A DNA stretch of 35,234 nt from Prevotella sp. (GCA_017557405.1 JAFYYV010000022.1:1-35234), one strand, 5' to 3'. Shown: positions 1 through 7,088, counted from the first letter of the stretch. Program-made: numbers and translations. Notes: generated from the letters alone by a model not told the origin.

Positions 1-299
1 ATAATTAATATATATTAATAATAATAATTATATATTTAACTATAAATTAACATAGTTATAGCCTATTTTGTAGCCATTTTGAGCGATTTCCATGCTTGTT
101 GATTCATTTTTTTAGCAGAGATAACCCTCTTTTTTCAACATGCCAAAAACACTCAGCAGTCTCCTCCCCTACGGGGGGAAAGGCTACGGGTAGGCGAGCT
201 TTGCTCGGGAACCAAAGGTCGCTGGCCGAAGGGGAAAGCAATGGGGAGGTGGGGCTCCGATCGTGTAAAAAACACTGTCCTAATTGTCCCAATTGTCAC
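1..299. repeat. Dispersed inverted-repeat (MITE-like) element, copy 1, cut by the window start
   Basis: This stretch aligns over exactly 299 positions with 22163-22461. The left half is an AT-rich tract. The right half contains a 107-bp core (143-249) that differs from copy 2 (22302-22408) by about one base, and it ends in an AATTGTC-rich terminal repeat at about 261-299. In copy 2 that end is matched by an inverted repeat at its left end; here the left end would lie before the window. The core has a CGAGC/GCTCG hairpin and complementary CCTCCCC and GGGGAGG at its edges, so it could fold as RNA. An apparent reading frame through the core is shared with copy 2 but does not look like a protein. 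There is no transposase, so this would be non-autonomous. The mobile nature is inferred from the inverted ends and two copies. Confidence 0.75.
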
Positions 300-359
300 A
301 AAACTGAAAATGCCATTATTTTTCAACATCCAAAGTATTGTTTGCTGAAAGAAAAGTTT

Positions 360-545
360 TATCTTTGTAGCAGAAATCGTTTGCTATCAATTCAACCATA
401 ATAATACAGAATATCAATGGAAAATGCAATAGTCATTAGTTTTTTTCAAAACCTCTGCCATAGTTTGGCGTAGCTTTGCCATACTTTTGCAGAAAAAACG
501 AACATTACGACATTCAACATGAATCCTAAACAACAATGCGTATGA
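360..545 (+). promoter_or_regulatory. Promoter and leader of the WYL regulator gene
   Basis: A perfect Bacteroidota -7 box TATCTTTG lies at 360-367. A second cluster of boxes of the form TAnnTTTG or near it occurs as an 11-bp direct repeat at 457-489 (units start at 457, 468 and 479). The leader carries two tiny frames: 417-473 (18 codons) and 519-545 (8 codons), the latter ending in a TGA that overlaps the ATG at 542. The repeats just upstream of a regulator gene could be operators for autoregulation; that is inference. Confidence 0.5.
457..489 (-). repeat. Three-unit 11-bp repeat in the WYL leader
   Basis: Read on the minus strand, three consecutive 11-mers are CAAAAGTATGG, CAAAGCTACGC and CAAACTATGGC, with exact 11-bp phase. 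They resemble the CAAAGCTATGC units spaced every 22 bp at 21773-21893 and 35041-35117. On the plus strand the units read as TAnnTTTG-like -7 boxes. Confidence 0.5.
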
Positions 546-1483
546 TAAACAATGACAGAGGACAAAACCTGATCAATAAATATGTATGGGTGATAGAAAC
601 CATACTTCGCGCCAAAAAGATATCCTTCGAAGACCTAAACAAAAAGTGGCTTCGCGATACGGATATCAGTAGGGGTGTGGAAATCCCCAAGCGCACTTTC
701 GACAACTGGCGCTATGCCATTGCCGACATGTTCGGACTGTTCATCGAGAACGAGCAGAAGGGGAAATACCGTTATTACATCATGAACGAGGAGGACATCA
801 GTAAGAACGGCCTGCGCTCGTGGCTCTACAACACGTTTTGCGTGAGCAACGCATTGGCAAACAGCCAAAGCATCAAAGACCGCGTTCTTCTTGAATATGT
901 TCCGTCTGGTCAGGAATATCTGCAAACCATCATCGAGGCGATGAAAGAGAACCGAATGCTCAACATCACTTACCACAGTTATTGGAAAGACGAAGAAAAC
1001 AACTTCGATGTTCAACCATATTGTGTAAAATTATTCCGCCAAAGATGGTATTTGGTCGCCCGCAGCACCTATACCTATTATTATAATAAGGGACCACGCA
1101 TCTACTCACTCGATCGCATTCATAGTCTTCGCACAACGGACGAGACTTTCGAAATGCCCAAAGACTGGAGCGCCAAAGACTTTTTCGAGGGATGCTTCGG
1201 CATCATTGCCGACCTGCGTATTGAGCCCCAAATCGTCAAACTTAAGGTATCAGCAGGGCAGGCTAACTACATCCGAGATTTGAAGATGCATGATTCGCAG
1301 GATGAGATTGAACGAAACGAGGAATATAGCATTTTCAAATACCGTTTGCGTCCATCATACGATTTCATTCAAGAGATCCTGTGGAACGGTGAGACTATGG
1401 AAGTGCTGGAGCCTATATCATTGCGTAAAGAGATTGCAGGAATCATCAGTAGAATGAACGAAAAATATAGGGAGGACAAATAG
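542..1483 (+). CDS. WYL-domain transcriptional regulator
   Basis: This is a predicted DNA-binding regulator of the HTH-WYL-WCX type. Residues 1-85 look like an N-terminal winged-helix region. The WYL domain lies at about 135-205, with a beta-rich core holding RQRWYLVARS and a later RIYSLDRI strand; a WCX-like C-terminal region follows. WYL proteins sense ligands, often nucleic acid or nucleotides, and repress or activate neighbouring genes; BrxR/CapW-type members control defence systems. An in-frame ATG at 536 would add two residues. I prefer 542 because its ATG overlaps the TGA of a short upstream frame, which suggests translational coupling. The stop codon lies one base before the next gene, so the two genes are co-transcribed. 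It is the only obvious regulator of the island. Confidence 0.85.
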   Translation: MINNDRGQNLINKYVWVIETILRAKKISFEDLNKKWLRDTDISRGVEIPKRTFDNWRYAIADMFGLFIENEQKGKYRYYIMNEEDISKNGLRSWLYNTFCVSNALANSQSIKDRVLLEYVPSGQEYLQTIIEAMKENRMLNITYHSYWKDEENNFDVQPYCVKLFRQRWYLVARSTYTYYYNKGPRIYSLDRIHSLRTTDETFEMPKDWSAKDFFEGCFGIIADLRIEPQIVKLKVSAGQANYIRDLKMHDSQDEIERNEEYSIFKYRLRPSYDFIQEILWNGETMEVLEPISLRKEIAGIISRMNEKYREDK

Positions 1484-1484
1484 T

Positions 1485-1976
1485 ATGCGAGATTTTGCTG
1501 CAATAGATTTTGAGACGGCTAACAATGAACGTTCTTCGGTTTGTTCCGTTGGAGTTGTCATTGTCCGTGGCGGTGAGATTGTTGATTCGTTCTACTCACT
1601 CATTCAACCCGAGCCTAACTATTATAATTATTGGTGCAGTCAGGTTCATGGTCTATGCTATGAAGACACTGACGAAGCTCCAATATTTCCAAAGGTTTGG
1701 GCGCAGGTTGAACCCTTGATAGAAGGCCTTCCCCTTGTTGCCCACAACAAACCTTTTGATGAAGGCTGCCTGAAGGCTGTGTTCCAAGTCTATCAAATGG
1801 ACTACCCTGACTATGAGTTTTACGACACTCTGTGTAAATCACGGCGTGTGCTTCCTGAATTAGAGAACCATCAACTACACACTGTTGCTGCCGCCTGCGG
1901 TTATCAACTGAAGAACCATCACCATGCACTCGCCGATGCAGAGGCTTGTGCCTGGATTGCAAGGGAAATCCTATAG
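1485..1976 (+). CDS. DnaQ-like DEDDh 3'-5' exonuclease
   Basis: This 163-aa protein is a single exonuclease domain of the DNA polymerase III epsilon / RNase T type, which removes nucleotides from 3' ends using two metal ions. The DEDDh residues are visible: D8 and E10 in AAIDFETAN, D92 in AHNKPFDEGC, and H146 with D151 in HHALADAEA. There is no C-terminal polymerase-binding tail, so it need not be the replicative proofreader. It starts one base after the stop of the WYL gene, so the two form one unit. With the replication-like genes further downstream, a fourth class of replisome part is represented in the island. Substrate and role are unknown. Confidence 0.88.
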   Translation: MRDFAAIDFETANNERSSVCSVGVVIVRGGEIVDSFYSLIQPEPNYYNYWCSQVHGLCYEDTDEAPIFPKVWAQVEPLIEGLPLVAHNKPFDEGCLKAVFQVYQMDYPDYEFYDTLCKSRRVLPELENHQLHTVAAACGYQLKNHHHALADAEACAWIAREIL

Positions 1977-2050
1977 TTATCAACTTACCCACATTACTTT
2001 ATCATTTTCTTATATTATTAATTTAGAAAATAAAGAATAAAAAAAATTTA

Positions 2051-2058
2051 TATCTTTG
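2051..2058 (+). promoter_or_regulatory. -7 box (TATCTTTG) of the nuclease operon
   Basis: A perfect TATCTTTG sits 22 bp before the ATG at 2081, in a very AT-rich intergenic stretch. It marks a new transcription unit, separate from the WYL-exonuclease pair. No clear -33 TTTG is seen. Confidence 0.65.
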
Positions 2059-2080
2059 CAACAACTAATAACAAAAGCCT

Positions 2081-2302
2081 ATGAGTAAAGTCTTTAAAAT
2101 CATCCCAAAGCGTACCAAGCGCACAAATGGACAGGTACTCACACCTGAAATGACCATTACTGTGACTACGCGGTCACACACTACTACCCCGTTCTACAAC
2201 GGAGCAAAAGAAATACAAGAGCAGTACATGCGCATGTTTCAGTTTGATTACAAGAAAGCATGCTGCTCAGCAAATGATTTTGATTTTGAAAAATTGGGCT
2301 AA
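2081..2302 (+). CDS. Small hypothetical protein (73 aa) leading the nuclease operon
   Basis: I do not recognise this family. The protein has a basic N-terminus (KIIPKRTKRTNG), a central Thr-rich strand-like stretch (EMTITVTTRSHTTTPF) and an acidic, helical C-terminus. It has no membrane segment or signal peptide. A good -7 box lies directly upstream and the PD-(D/E)XK nuclease gene follows after 15 bp, so it is probably expressed with it. The size and basic start would suit a DNA-binding or nuclease-partner protein, but nothing in the sequence proves this. Confidence 0.65.
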   Translation: MSKVFKIIPKRTKRTNGQVLTPEMTITVTTRSHTTTPFYNGAKEIQEQYMRMFQFDYKKACCSANDFDFEKLG

Positions 2303-2317
2303 AAATATAATAACAAT

Positions 2318-3646
2318 ATGGAAAACCCATTGGAACGATTATTGGAAAATCTTCAATTAATTGATGATTTTGCGAAACGATATGATCTGCTCAAACAAAA
2401 ACTCCCTTATCATATAAATGTAATAGATGAGTTACATGTAAACGAAAATGCTAATAGTCGCATTCTGGCATCACTTCTGCTTTACAATAGTGAAGGAAAG
2501 TACCCCTTACTAGAGAGTTTTATTAATTTTTGCATTAAAGATTGGAATATCGAAGTCTCTCACCCGTATGTTACTTCTGAAGAAATGAGAATAGATCTCC
2601 TCGTTAGAGAGAAGGGCAAATATGCAATCATTTTTGAGAATAAGATATATGAGGCAATTTTACAGAAGAATCAAATTGCCCGTTATATCCAAAAACTACG
2701 TCAAGAAGGTTTTAAAGATGAACAAATATACGTTGTTTTTCTTCCTCCATCTGAGTATGAACCAGATATTTGTAGTTGGCAAGAACCGAAAGAATGTTGT
2801 GAGACATGTAATCGCAACGAATGTCTGATTAATAAGACGCCCAAACTTAGAGAATCATTTATTGATCGATTTAAGATTGTCACATTCAGAGAGGATATTT
2901 TATTGTGGCTTAAGAAGGAAGTTATTCCCAATTGCAAACAAAAAGAGGTTTATTTGTACACTGCAGCAATGCAATATCTCGATTATCTTGAAGGTTATTT
3001 TGATTTACGAACAATGAATATGAAAATGAATATGGAATTGAAAGACTATTTGTATGAGAAATTAAAGTTGAATGAATTATCAACTGAAGAAAAAATGAAG
3101 GTGCTCGAAGGGAAAGCGGAAGAAATAAACCGTCTTCTTAACCAAATAAACGTTATTAAAGAGTCTATTCAAAAAGAATTTGCGATTCAAGATGTGAAAA
3201 ATTGGGAACCTTATAGAGACAAAATTAGAGATATTTTGTCTTCAATAGGAGATAGTTTTCAACTAAAAACAGAATGTGACTTTTTTGATCCTAGTAATAG
3301 CTCTCATCTTTTCATTAAACTAGATAAAGAAGATTGGCAACTATCTATTATAATAGAAAAATATGGTTTCCCTGATCATTCTGGAGACGAATCCTTTATT
3401 TATATTGGTATACCCCAAGAAAAGAAAGTCGATAGTAAATATTGGGTAGATCGAGATAATAAAATAATCTTTAATCAAAAAAGTTACAAAGAAGGGCATC
3501 CTTATGGATGGGAATGGATAGATCGATATAATCGAAAGCCCGATGTATTTCAATATGAAATTGATAATGGCCAATTCCAATCATATTTATTCAATAAAGT
3601 CGAAAACATTTTAAAACTAATAGAACAGAAACAATTGTCAATGTAA
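2318..3646 (+). CDS. PD-(D/E)XK nuclease superfamily protein
   Basis: This 442-aa protein has the core of a PD-(D/E)XK nuclease in its N-terminal half. E43 lies in NENANSRILASLL, a usual first motif of this family, D93 in MRIDLLVRE, and E107-N-K109 in IIFENKI; NQIARY at 118-123 follows. Such enzymes cut DNA with Mg2+. Five cysteines at about 152-169 (one CC and a CxxC-like group) could bind zinc. The C-terminal half (about 245-442) has a coiled-coil-like stretch followed by a region I do not recognise, perhaps for target or partner recognition. The gene is strongly AT-rich compared with the flanks, a sign of transfer. It lies between a 73-aa protein and a PLD-like nuclease with gaps of 10-15 bp, so the three are likely one operon. 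Confidence 0.8.
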   Translation: MENPLERLLENLQLIDDFAKRYDLLKQKLPYHINVIDELHVNENANSRILASLLLYNSEGKYPLLESFINFCIKDWNIEVSHPYVTSEEMRIDLLVREKGKYAIIFENKIYEAILQKNQIARYIQKLRQEGFKDEQIYVVFLPPSEYEPDICSWQEPKECCETCNRNECLINKTPKLRESFIDRFKIVTFREDILLWLKKEVIPNCKQKEVYLYTAAMQYLDYLEGYFDLRTMNMKMNMELKDYLYEKLKLNELSTEEKMKVLEGKAEEINRLLNQINVIKESIQKEFAIQDVKNWEPYRDKIRDILSSIGDSFQLKTECDFFDPSNSSHLFIKLDKEDWQLSIIIEKYGFPDHSGDESFIYIGIPQEKKVDSKYWVDRDNKIIFNQKSYKEGHPYGWEWIDRYNRKPDVFQYEIDNGQFQSYLFNKVENILKLIEQKQLSM

Positions 3647-3655
3647 TTACAGACC

Positions 3656-4168
3656 ATGCTCACCTTCATCTCTAACTCTGACCACTACAAAGAGGTGCTT
3701 TCACGGGTGCAATCCGTGAAGCATACGCTTTGGATTGGTACCGCTGACATCAAAGATCTTTATGTTGAGGTGGGCAAAGAGAAAAAGCCTTTTCTTGCTC
3801 TTATCGCCCAACTCATTCGGCGTGGCGTGGAGGTACGGTTGATTCATGCAAAGGAACCTGGGCCTAACTTCCGAGAGGATTTTGACAAGTACCCGGTTCT
3901 GTATGACCGCTTGGAGCGAGTGCTCTGTCCACGTGTTCACTTTAAGATGCTTGTCTTTGACTGCAAAGAGGCGTATATTGGCAGTGCAAATCTAACAGGT
4001 GCTGGCATCGGCATGAAAGCAGAGAGCACACGCAACTTCGAGGCTGGCATCTTGACTGATGATCCTGAAATCGTGGAACAGGCTATGAATCAGTTTGATG
4101 AAGTTTGGATAGGCAAGCATTGTAAATCCTGCAAACGTAGAGACTTCTGCCCAGACCCCATCGCATAA
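3656..4168 (+). CDS. Single-HKD phospholipase D-like nuclease
   Basis: This 170-aa protein carries one complete HKD motif: H95, K97 and D102 in VHFKMLVFD, followed by GSANLT (110 region) and NFEAGI (about 127-132), as in Nuc/BfiI-type PLD nucleases that work as dimers. It would cleave phosphodiester bonds without metal. A CxxC group with a third Cys near the C-terminus (C156, C159, C165) may bind metal. It follows the PD-(D/E)XK gene by 9 bp and is the last gene before a strong terminator. Two unrelated nucleases in one operon fit a defence or restriction role; that is inference from context. The start is the first ATG after the upstream stop. Confidence 0.82.
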   Translation: MLTFISNSDHYKEVLSRVQSVKHTLWIGTADIKDLYVEVGKEKKPFLALIAQLIRRGVEVRLIHAKEPGPNFREDFDKYPVLYDRLERVLCPRVHFKMLVFDCKEAYIGSANLTGAGIGMKAESTRNFEAGILTDDPEIVEQAMNQFDEVWIGKHCKSCKRRDFCPDPIA

Positions 4169-4194
4169 TTTTATCGAAAACATAATTTTTCTTT

Positions 4195-4232
4195 GACCTC
4201 TGCCACGAGTTGGCGGAGGTCTTTGTTTTCTT
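4195..4232 (+). terminator. Rho-independent terminator after the nuclease operon
   Basis: An 11-bp stem (4195-4205 with 4211-4221, one G-T pair) encloses a 5-nt loop and is followed by a T-rich tract. It separates the nuclease operon from the replication-like operon. The T tract includes a TTTCTTTG that might serve as a weak -7 box for the next gene. Confidence 0.8.
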
Positions 4233-4278
4233 TGCCCCATGAAATATAAAATATAGTAAAACCTATAAAAAATGAATT

Positions 4279-4647
4279 ATGGAAGTAAACGTTGTAACTA
4301 AAAATGGGGTGTCTGCACTTTCGGTTAAAGCAGACTTTTACGAGGTGTTAGATGAGAACTTTACTGCGATATGTGAAGCCATCTCCAACAGAGGAAAGGC
4401 TATCAAAGAACTAACGAGTGTCTTTGAGAAAGAAGACAACAGCCTTGATACTATTATTCAAATAATGACTACGTCAATAGGTGAAAATGCAGCAAAAAAT
4501 GCTCTTTCCGAGAAACTGGGAATAAGCCCGCAAACCGCTCAATATCTTTTGGTTATGTCGCTGGAGGACCTCACCACCTTAAACGTCAAGAAACTGAAAA
4601 AGATGCTTGATGATTATCGAACAAACATTAGTAAATTGGTTGTTTAA
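4279..4647 (+). CDS. Stand-alone protein resembling the GyrA/ParC coiled-coil exit-gate region
   Basis: This is a 122-aa helical protein. From about residue 56 to 120 it lines up without gaps with the part of type IIA topoisomerase A subunits around the C-gate: the IRxS-AxxAxxxL segment, then EKLGIS-QTAQYLLVMSLEDLT (compare EQFSLT-KQAQAILDMRLQRLT in gyrase A), then KLKKMLDDYRTNISKL for the returning helix. It has no winged helix, catalytic Tyr or tower, so it cannot cut DNA. In gyrase this region forms the dimer interface through which DNA leaves. The N-terminal 50 residues are not recognised. It is first of four genes, each resembling a replication component. The match is from memory of the family; function, perhaps binding to gyrase or topoisomerase IV or mimicry of them, is inferred. 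An out-of-frame ATG at 4272 was ignored. Confidence 0.7.
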   Translation: MEVNVVTKNGVSALSVKADFYEVLDENFTAICEAISNRGKAIKELTSVFEKEDNSLDTIIQIMTTSIGENAAKNALSEKLGISPQTAQYLLVMSLEDLTTLNVKKLKKMLDDYRTNISKLVV

Positions 4648-4701
4648 TACCCTCCCAAGCATTTTTGTACCCTTTCTATATTACTTCGGAATAATGTGGT
4701 T

Positions 4702-5259
4702 ATGGATAAAATGGATTCATATGAGAAGTTAAACAAACCAGGGTTATGGTTTGTAAAAACCAGACAGCCTTGCACAGAACTATGCAGGTGTGTGTATGAA
4801 TTAGCAGTAGAGTTAGGTTTGCCTGTTGTGGTCTATTCTTCAGCTTCAAAAAGGGAGATACAAAACAACGTCATTGAAATGGTCAAAAAGAAATGCATTG
4901 ATATGGCTTCAGACGAACTGGAGCGTAATTGGCTGGAACAGGAAATGACGGAATATAACACTCATGGTCAGTTCTGGTATCCAGAGGAGATGAATGATTA
5001 CGTGCCAAATGGTTCTTTCTGGACAAACTATGTTTTCATTGATGAATTTGAGATACTGTCATTTACTAATAGCTTTTCTAATTTGTACCTAATAGATAAC
5101 TTGTCTGAGCTGTGGTATGACGAAATAAATGACGATAATTTGTCAAGGCTTCCTTTGATAGAAAAAGAGGCTATTGAATATAAAAAGACTATAGTGGTGT
5201 TTCTCGCATCACCTAATACAGAAATGCTAAGCGAGTTTGTAGAAAATCATTTATTCTAA
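4702..5259 (+). CDS. Degenerate DnaB-like RecA-fold protein lacking Walker A
   Basis: The 185-aa product follows the order of the DnaB C-terminal ATPase domain but has lost the ATP-binding loop. GLWFVKTRQPCTEL stands where DnaB has a GRPxMGKTAL-type loop. PVVVYSSASKREIQNNVI matches the strand and helix after it (FFSLEMSKE-L). NYVFIDEFEIL fits Walker B, and KTIVVFLASPN fits the sensor strand ending in SQLN. An insert rich in Trp, Tyr and Glu separates them. Loss of the GKT means it should not hydrolyse ATP. A GTG at 4696 would add two residues; the ATG is more likely. It precedes an intact mini-DnaB by 12 bp, suggesting an inactive/active pair. The DnaB link is a pattern judgement and should be tested by structure prediction. 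Confidence 0.65.
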   Translation: MDKMDSYEKLNKPGLWFVKTRQPCTELCRCVYELAVELGLPVVVYSSASKREIQNNVIEMVKKKCIDMASDELERNWLEQEMTEYNTHGQFWYPEEMNDYVPNGSFWTNYVFIDEFEILSFTNSFSNLYLIDNLSELWYDEINDDNLSRLPLIEKEAIEYKKTIVVFLASPNTEMLSEFVENHLF

Positions 5260-5271
5260 ATTATAACAACT

Positions 5272-5928
5272 ATGGATTGTTCAGATTACACAAGATTAGA
5301 TTATAAAACCATCAACGAGTTTTTCCCAAAAGGACAAGTAAGTATTTTGGCAGCAAGACCTGCAATGGGTAAAACGATGTTTGCTTCTCAAATTGCAAAC
5401 CAGTTTTGCCGTCATGGAGAGAATACCCTGTTTTTCTCTTTAGAATTCGACTACAAAGATATTATTAACCATTTTGATCCTGTCGGGAATGGAAATGTCA
5501 AATGTTGTATTGTCGATATACCTGGCATAACAATAGAGGATATTCAACTTGCCATAAAAAAGCGCTATTTCAATGTAATCATTATTGATTATGTTGGATT
5601 AATGAATTCAATTAGAGTCATCGAAGGATTAGAACGACATGATGAACTTAGGGAAATCTGGATGTCATTGGATAAAATTGCGAAAGAGAATGATATAAGG
5701 ATAATTGGTGTGTCACAATTACCCGGCATTCGTATAGATGGTAGCGAAAATGCATTGCCAGATGACTGCATGAGTTACTTAGATAGAAAATTCTTGACGA
5801 AGAGAATAAAGGTACTTCATAGGGAAAGTTACTACTCTGGTAAATCGGACAAAGAGGATTTGGAGCCTTTTTCAATTATTGAATACGTTTATGACTCAAG
5901 TTATACAACAACACTTAGATACATATGA
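5272..5928 (+). CDS. Mini-DnaB: isolated replicative-helicase RecA domain
   Basis: The 218-aa protein is the C-terminal ATPase domain of DnaB without the N-terminal domain or linker. It shows Walker A RPAMGKT (29-35), FFSLEF (54-59, position of the catalytic Glu region), Walker B IIIDYVGLM (103-111) and the sensor GVSQL (146-150). Near the C-terminus, VLHRESYYSG corresponds to the FLYRDEYYN strand of DnaB. The segment after it lacks the conserved KxRNGPTG with the Arg/Lys that reaches the neighbouring subunit. It may bind ATP but is unlikely to be a processive helicase. Known DnaB is about 450 aa. Its TGA overlaps the ATG of the next gene (ATGA), so the two are translationally coupled. It may join host DnaB rings or imitate them; that is inference. 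Confidence 0.82.
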   Translation: MDCSDYTRLDYKTINEFFPKGQVSILAARPAMGKTMFASQIANQFCRHGENTLFFSLEFDYKDIINHFDPVGNGNVKCCIVDIPGITIEDIQLAIKKRYFNVIIIDYVGLMNSIRVIEGLERHDELREIWMSLDKIAKENDIRIIGVSQLPGIRIDGSENALPDDCMSYLDRKFLTKRIKVLHRESYYSGKSDKEDLEPFSIIEYVYDSSYTTTLRYI

Positions 5929-7088
5929 CTTACAAAGAGGAAGTGGAATTAACAAATCCTGAAGGATTCAGCAATGATGCTGGTTATTTGGAACATCTGA
6001 CGTTTCATAAAGCGAAACTCATCTATGGATACCCAATTCCTGAGGATGTTGATGACCGTCTCCAATTTGAACTGGAGATTATTGAGAAATCCGGCAACTC
6101 AAAGTATCTGCTCTTCCTTTATAATCTTGTCAACACGGCCCAAAAAGAACTTGGCGCATTAATAGGTCCTGGTCGAGGCTCCATAGGTGGAAGTCTTGTC
6201 GCATATTGCTTAGGTATTACAAAGGTTGACCCGTTAAAACATGATTTGCTATTTGAGCGGTGTATAAATCCTGATATACTTTCACATCTTGAAGTATGGA
6301 TTGATGTGGATAAAGAAGGGCTGTCTGCAATCCTTGACTGGCTGAAGGAGAAGCATGTCAAGATGATAGATAAGGATACTATTATATTTGAGGATGAGTC
6401 AGATAAAGAGAAATGGCAGTTTGTGACTAAACTTGTAGCCAAAAATGCACTATCCGAAATCAAAACTGTTTTGTCAAACATCAAACAGACGCAGGGGATA
6501 GATGTAAATCTTGATGACATTCCTATTGATGATCCTCAAACCTTTGCACTTTTCCAGAAGGGCGACACGGACGATGTATTTTGCTTTGATTATTATGGTA
6601 TGCAAGAATGGTTGAAGTACCTGCATCCCACAACATTCAACGACTTAGTGATTCTGAATGCAATGTTCTGTCCAGTCATGTTAGATTATATCCCTCAAAT
6701 GCTTCAACGAAGGAGTGGAAAGGAAAAAATAGAACATCCTATTCCTGCGATGGAGAAATACCTTCAGGAGACATACGGCATATTGGTTTATCAGGAACAG
6801 TTGATATTGCTATCTAGATTAATTGCAGATTTTACAAGGGACGAAAGTGACATGCTCTTCCATGCAATTAATCAAAAACAAAAGGATGAATCAACCGTCT
6901 TGAAACATAAATTCATAGAAGGTGGGGAAAGAAATGGGTATGAGAAGGAAACATTAGAACGGATTTGGACTATATGGGAAGAAATAGGCCCTCATAGTCA
7001 TAATAAATCCCATATAGTTTGTCTAACTTTGATAGCATATCAGATGGCCTATCTGAAAGCACATTATCCCAAAGAGTTTATAGTATGA
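5925..7088 (+). CDS. Miniature, probably inactive DNA polymerase III alpha (DnaE)-like protein
   Basis: This 387-aa protein follows DnaE from just after the PHP domain to the end of the fingers. It shows IGPGRGSIGGSLVAYCLGIT (80-99), DPLKHDLLFER (102-112), the catalytic pair D127-V-D129, GIDVNLDDIPIDDPQTF (191-207), GDTDDVF (213-219), ETYGILVYQEQ (282-292), NKSHI (360-364) and AYQMAYLKAHYPKEF at the end. DnaE is about 1,100-1,250 aa. Here the PHP domain, about 110 residues of palm, the helix-hairpin-helix, beta-binding and OB regions are absent. The third catalytic Asp aligns to K169, and Arg in the RPGPM-type motif is gone (FCPVML). DNA synthesis is therefore unlikely. It overlaps the mini-DnaB gene by 4 bp and ends the operon. 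A decoy or dominant-negative role is inferred. Confidence 0.85.
   Translation: MTYKEEVELTNPEGFSNDAGYLEHLTFHKAKLIYGYPIPEDVDDRLQFELEIIEKSGNSKYLLFLYNLVNTAQKELGALIGPGRGSIGGSLVAYCLGITKVDPLKHDLLFERCINPDILSHLEVWIDVDKEGLSAILDWLKEKHVKMIDKDTIIFEDESDKEKWQFVTKLVAKNALSEIKTVLSNIKQTQGIDVNLDDIPIDDPQTFALFQKGDTDDVFCFDYYGMQEWLKYLHPTTFNDLVILNAMFCPVMLDYIPQMLQRRSGKEKIEHPIPAMEKYLQETYGILVYQEQLILLSRLIADFTRDESDMLFHAINQKQKDESTVLKHKFIEGGERNGYEKETLERIWTIWEEIGPHSHNKSHIVCLTLIAYQMAYLKAHYPKEFIV

Noticed and set aside
96-401. 101-codon frame through the MITE-like element copy 1
   Set aside because: It is shared with copy 2 only in the repeat core and has different ends; this reflects DNA or RNA conservation, not a protein.
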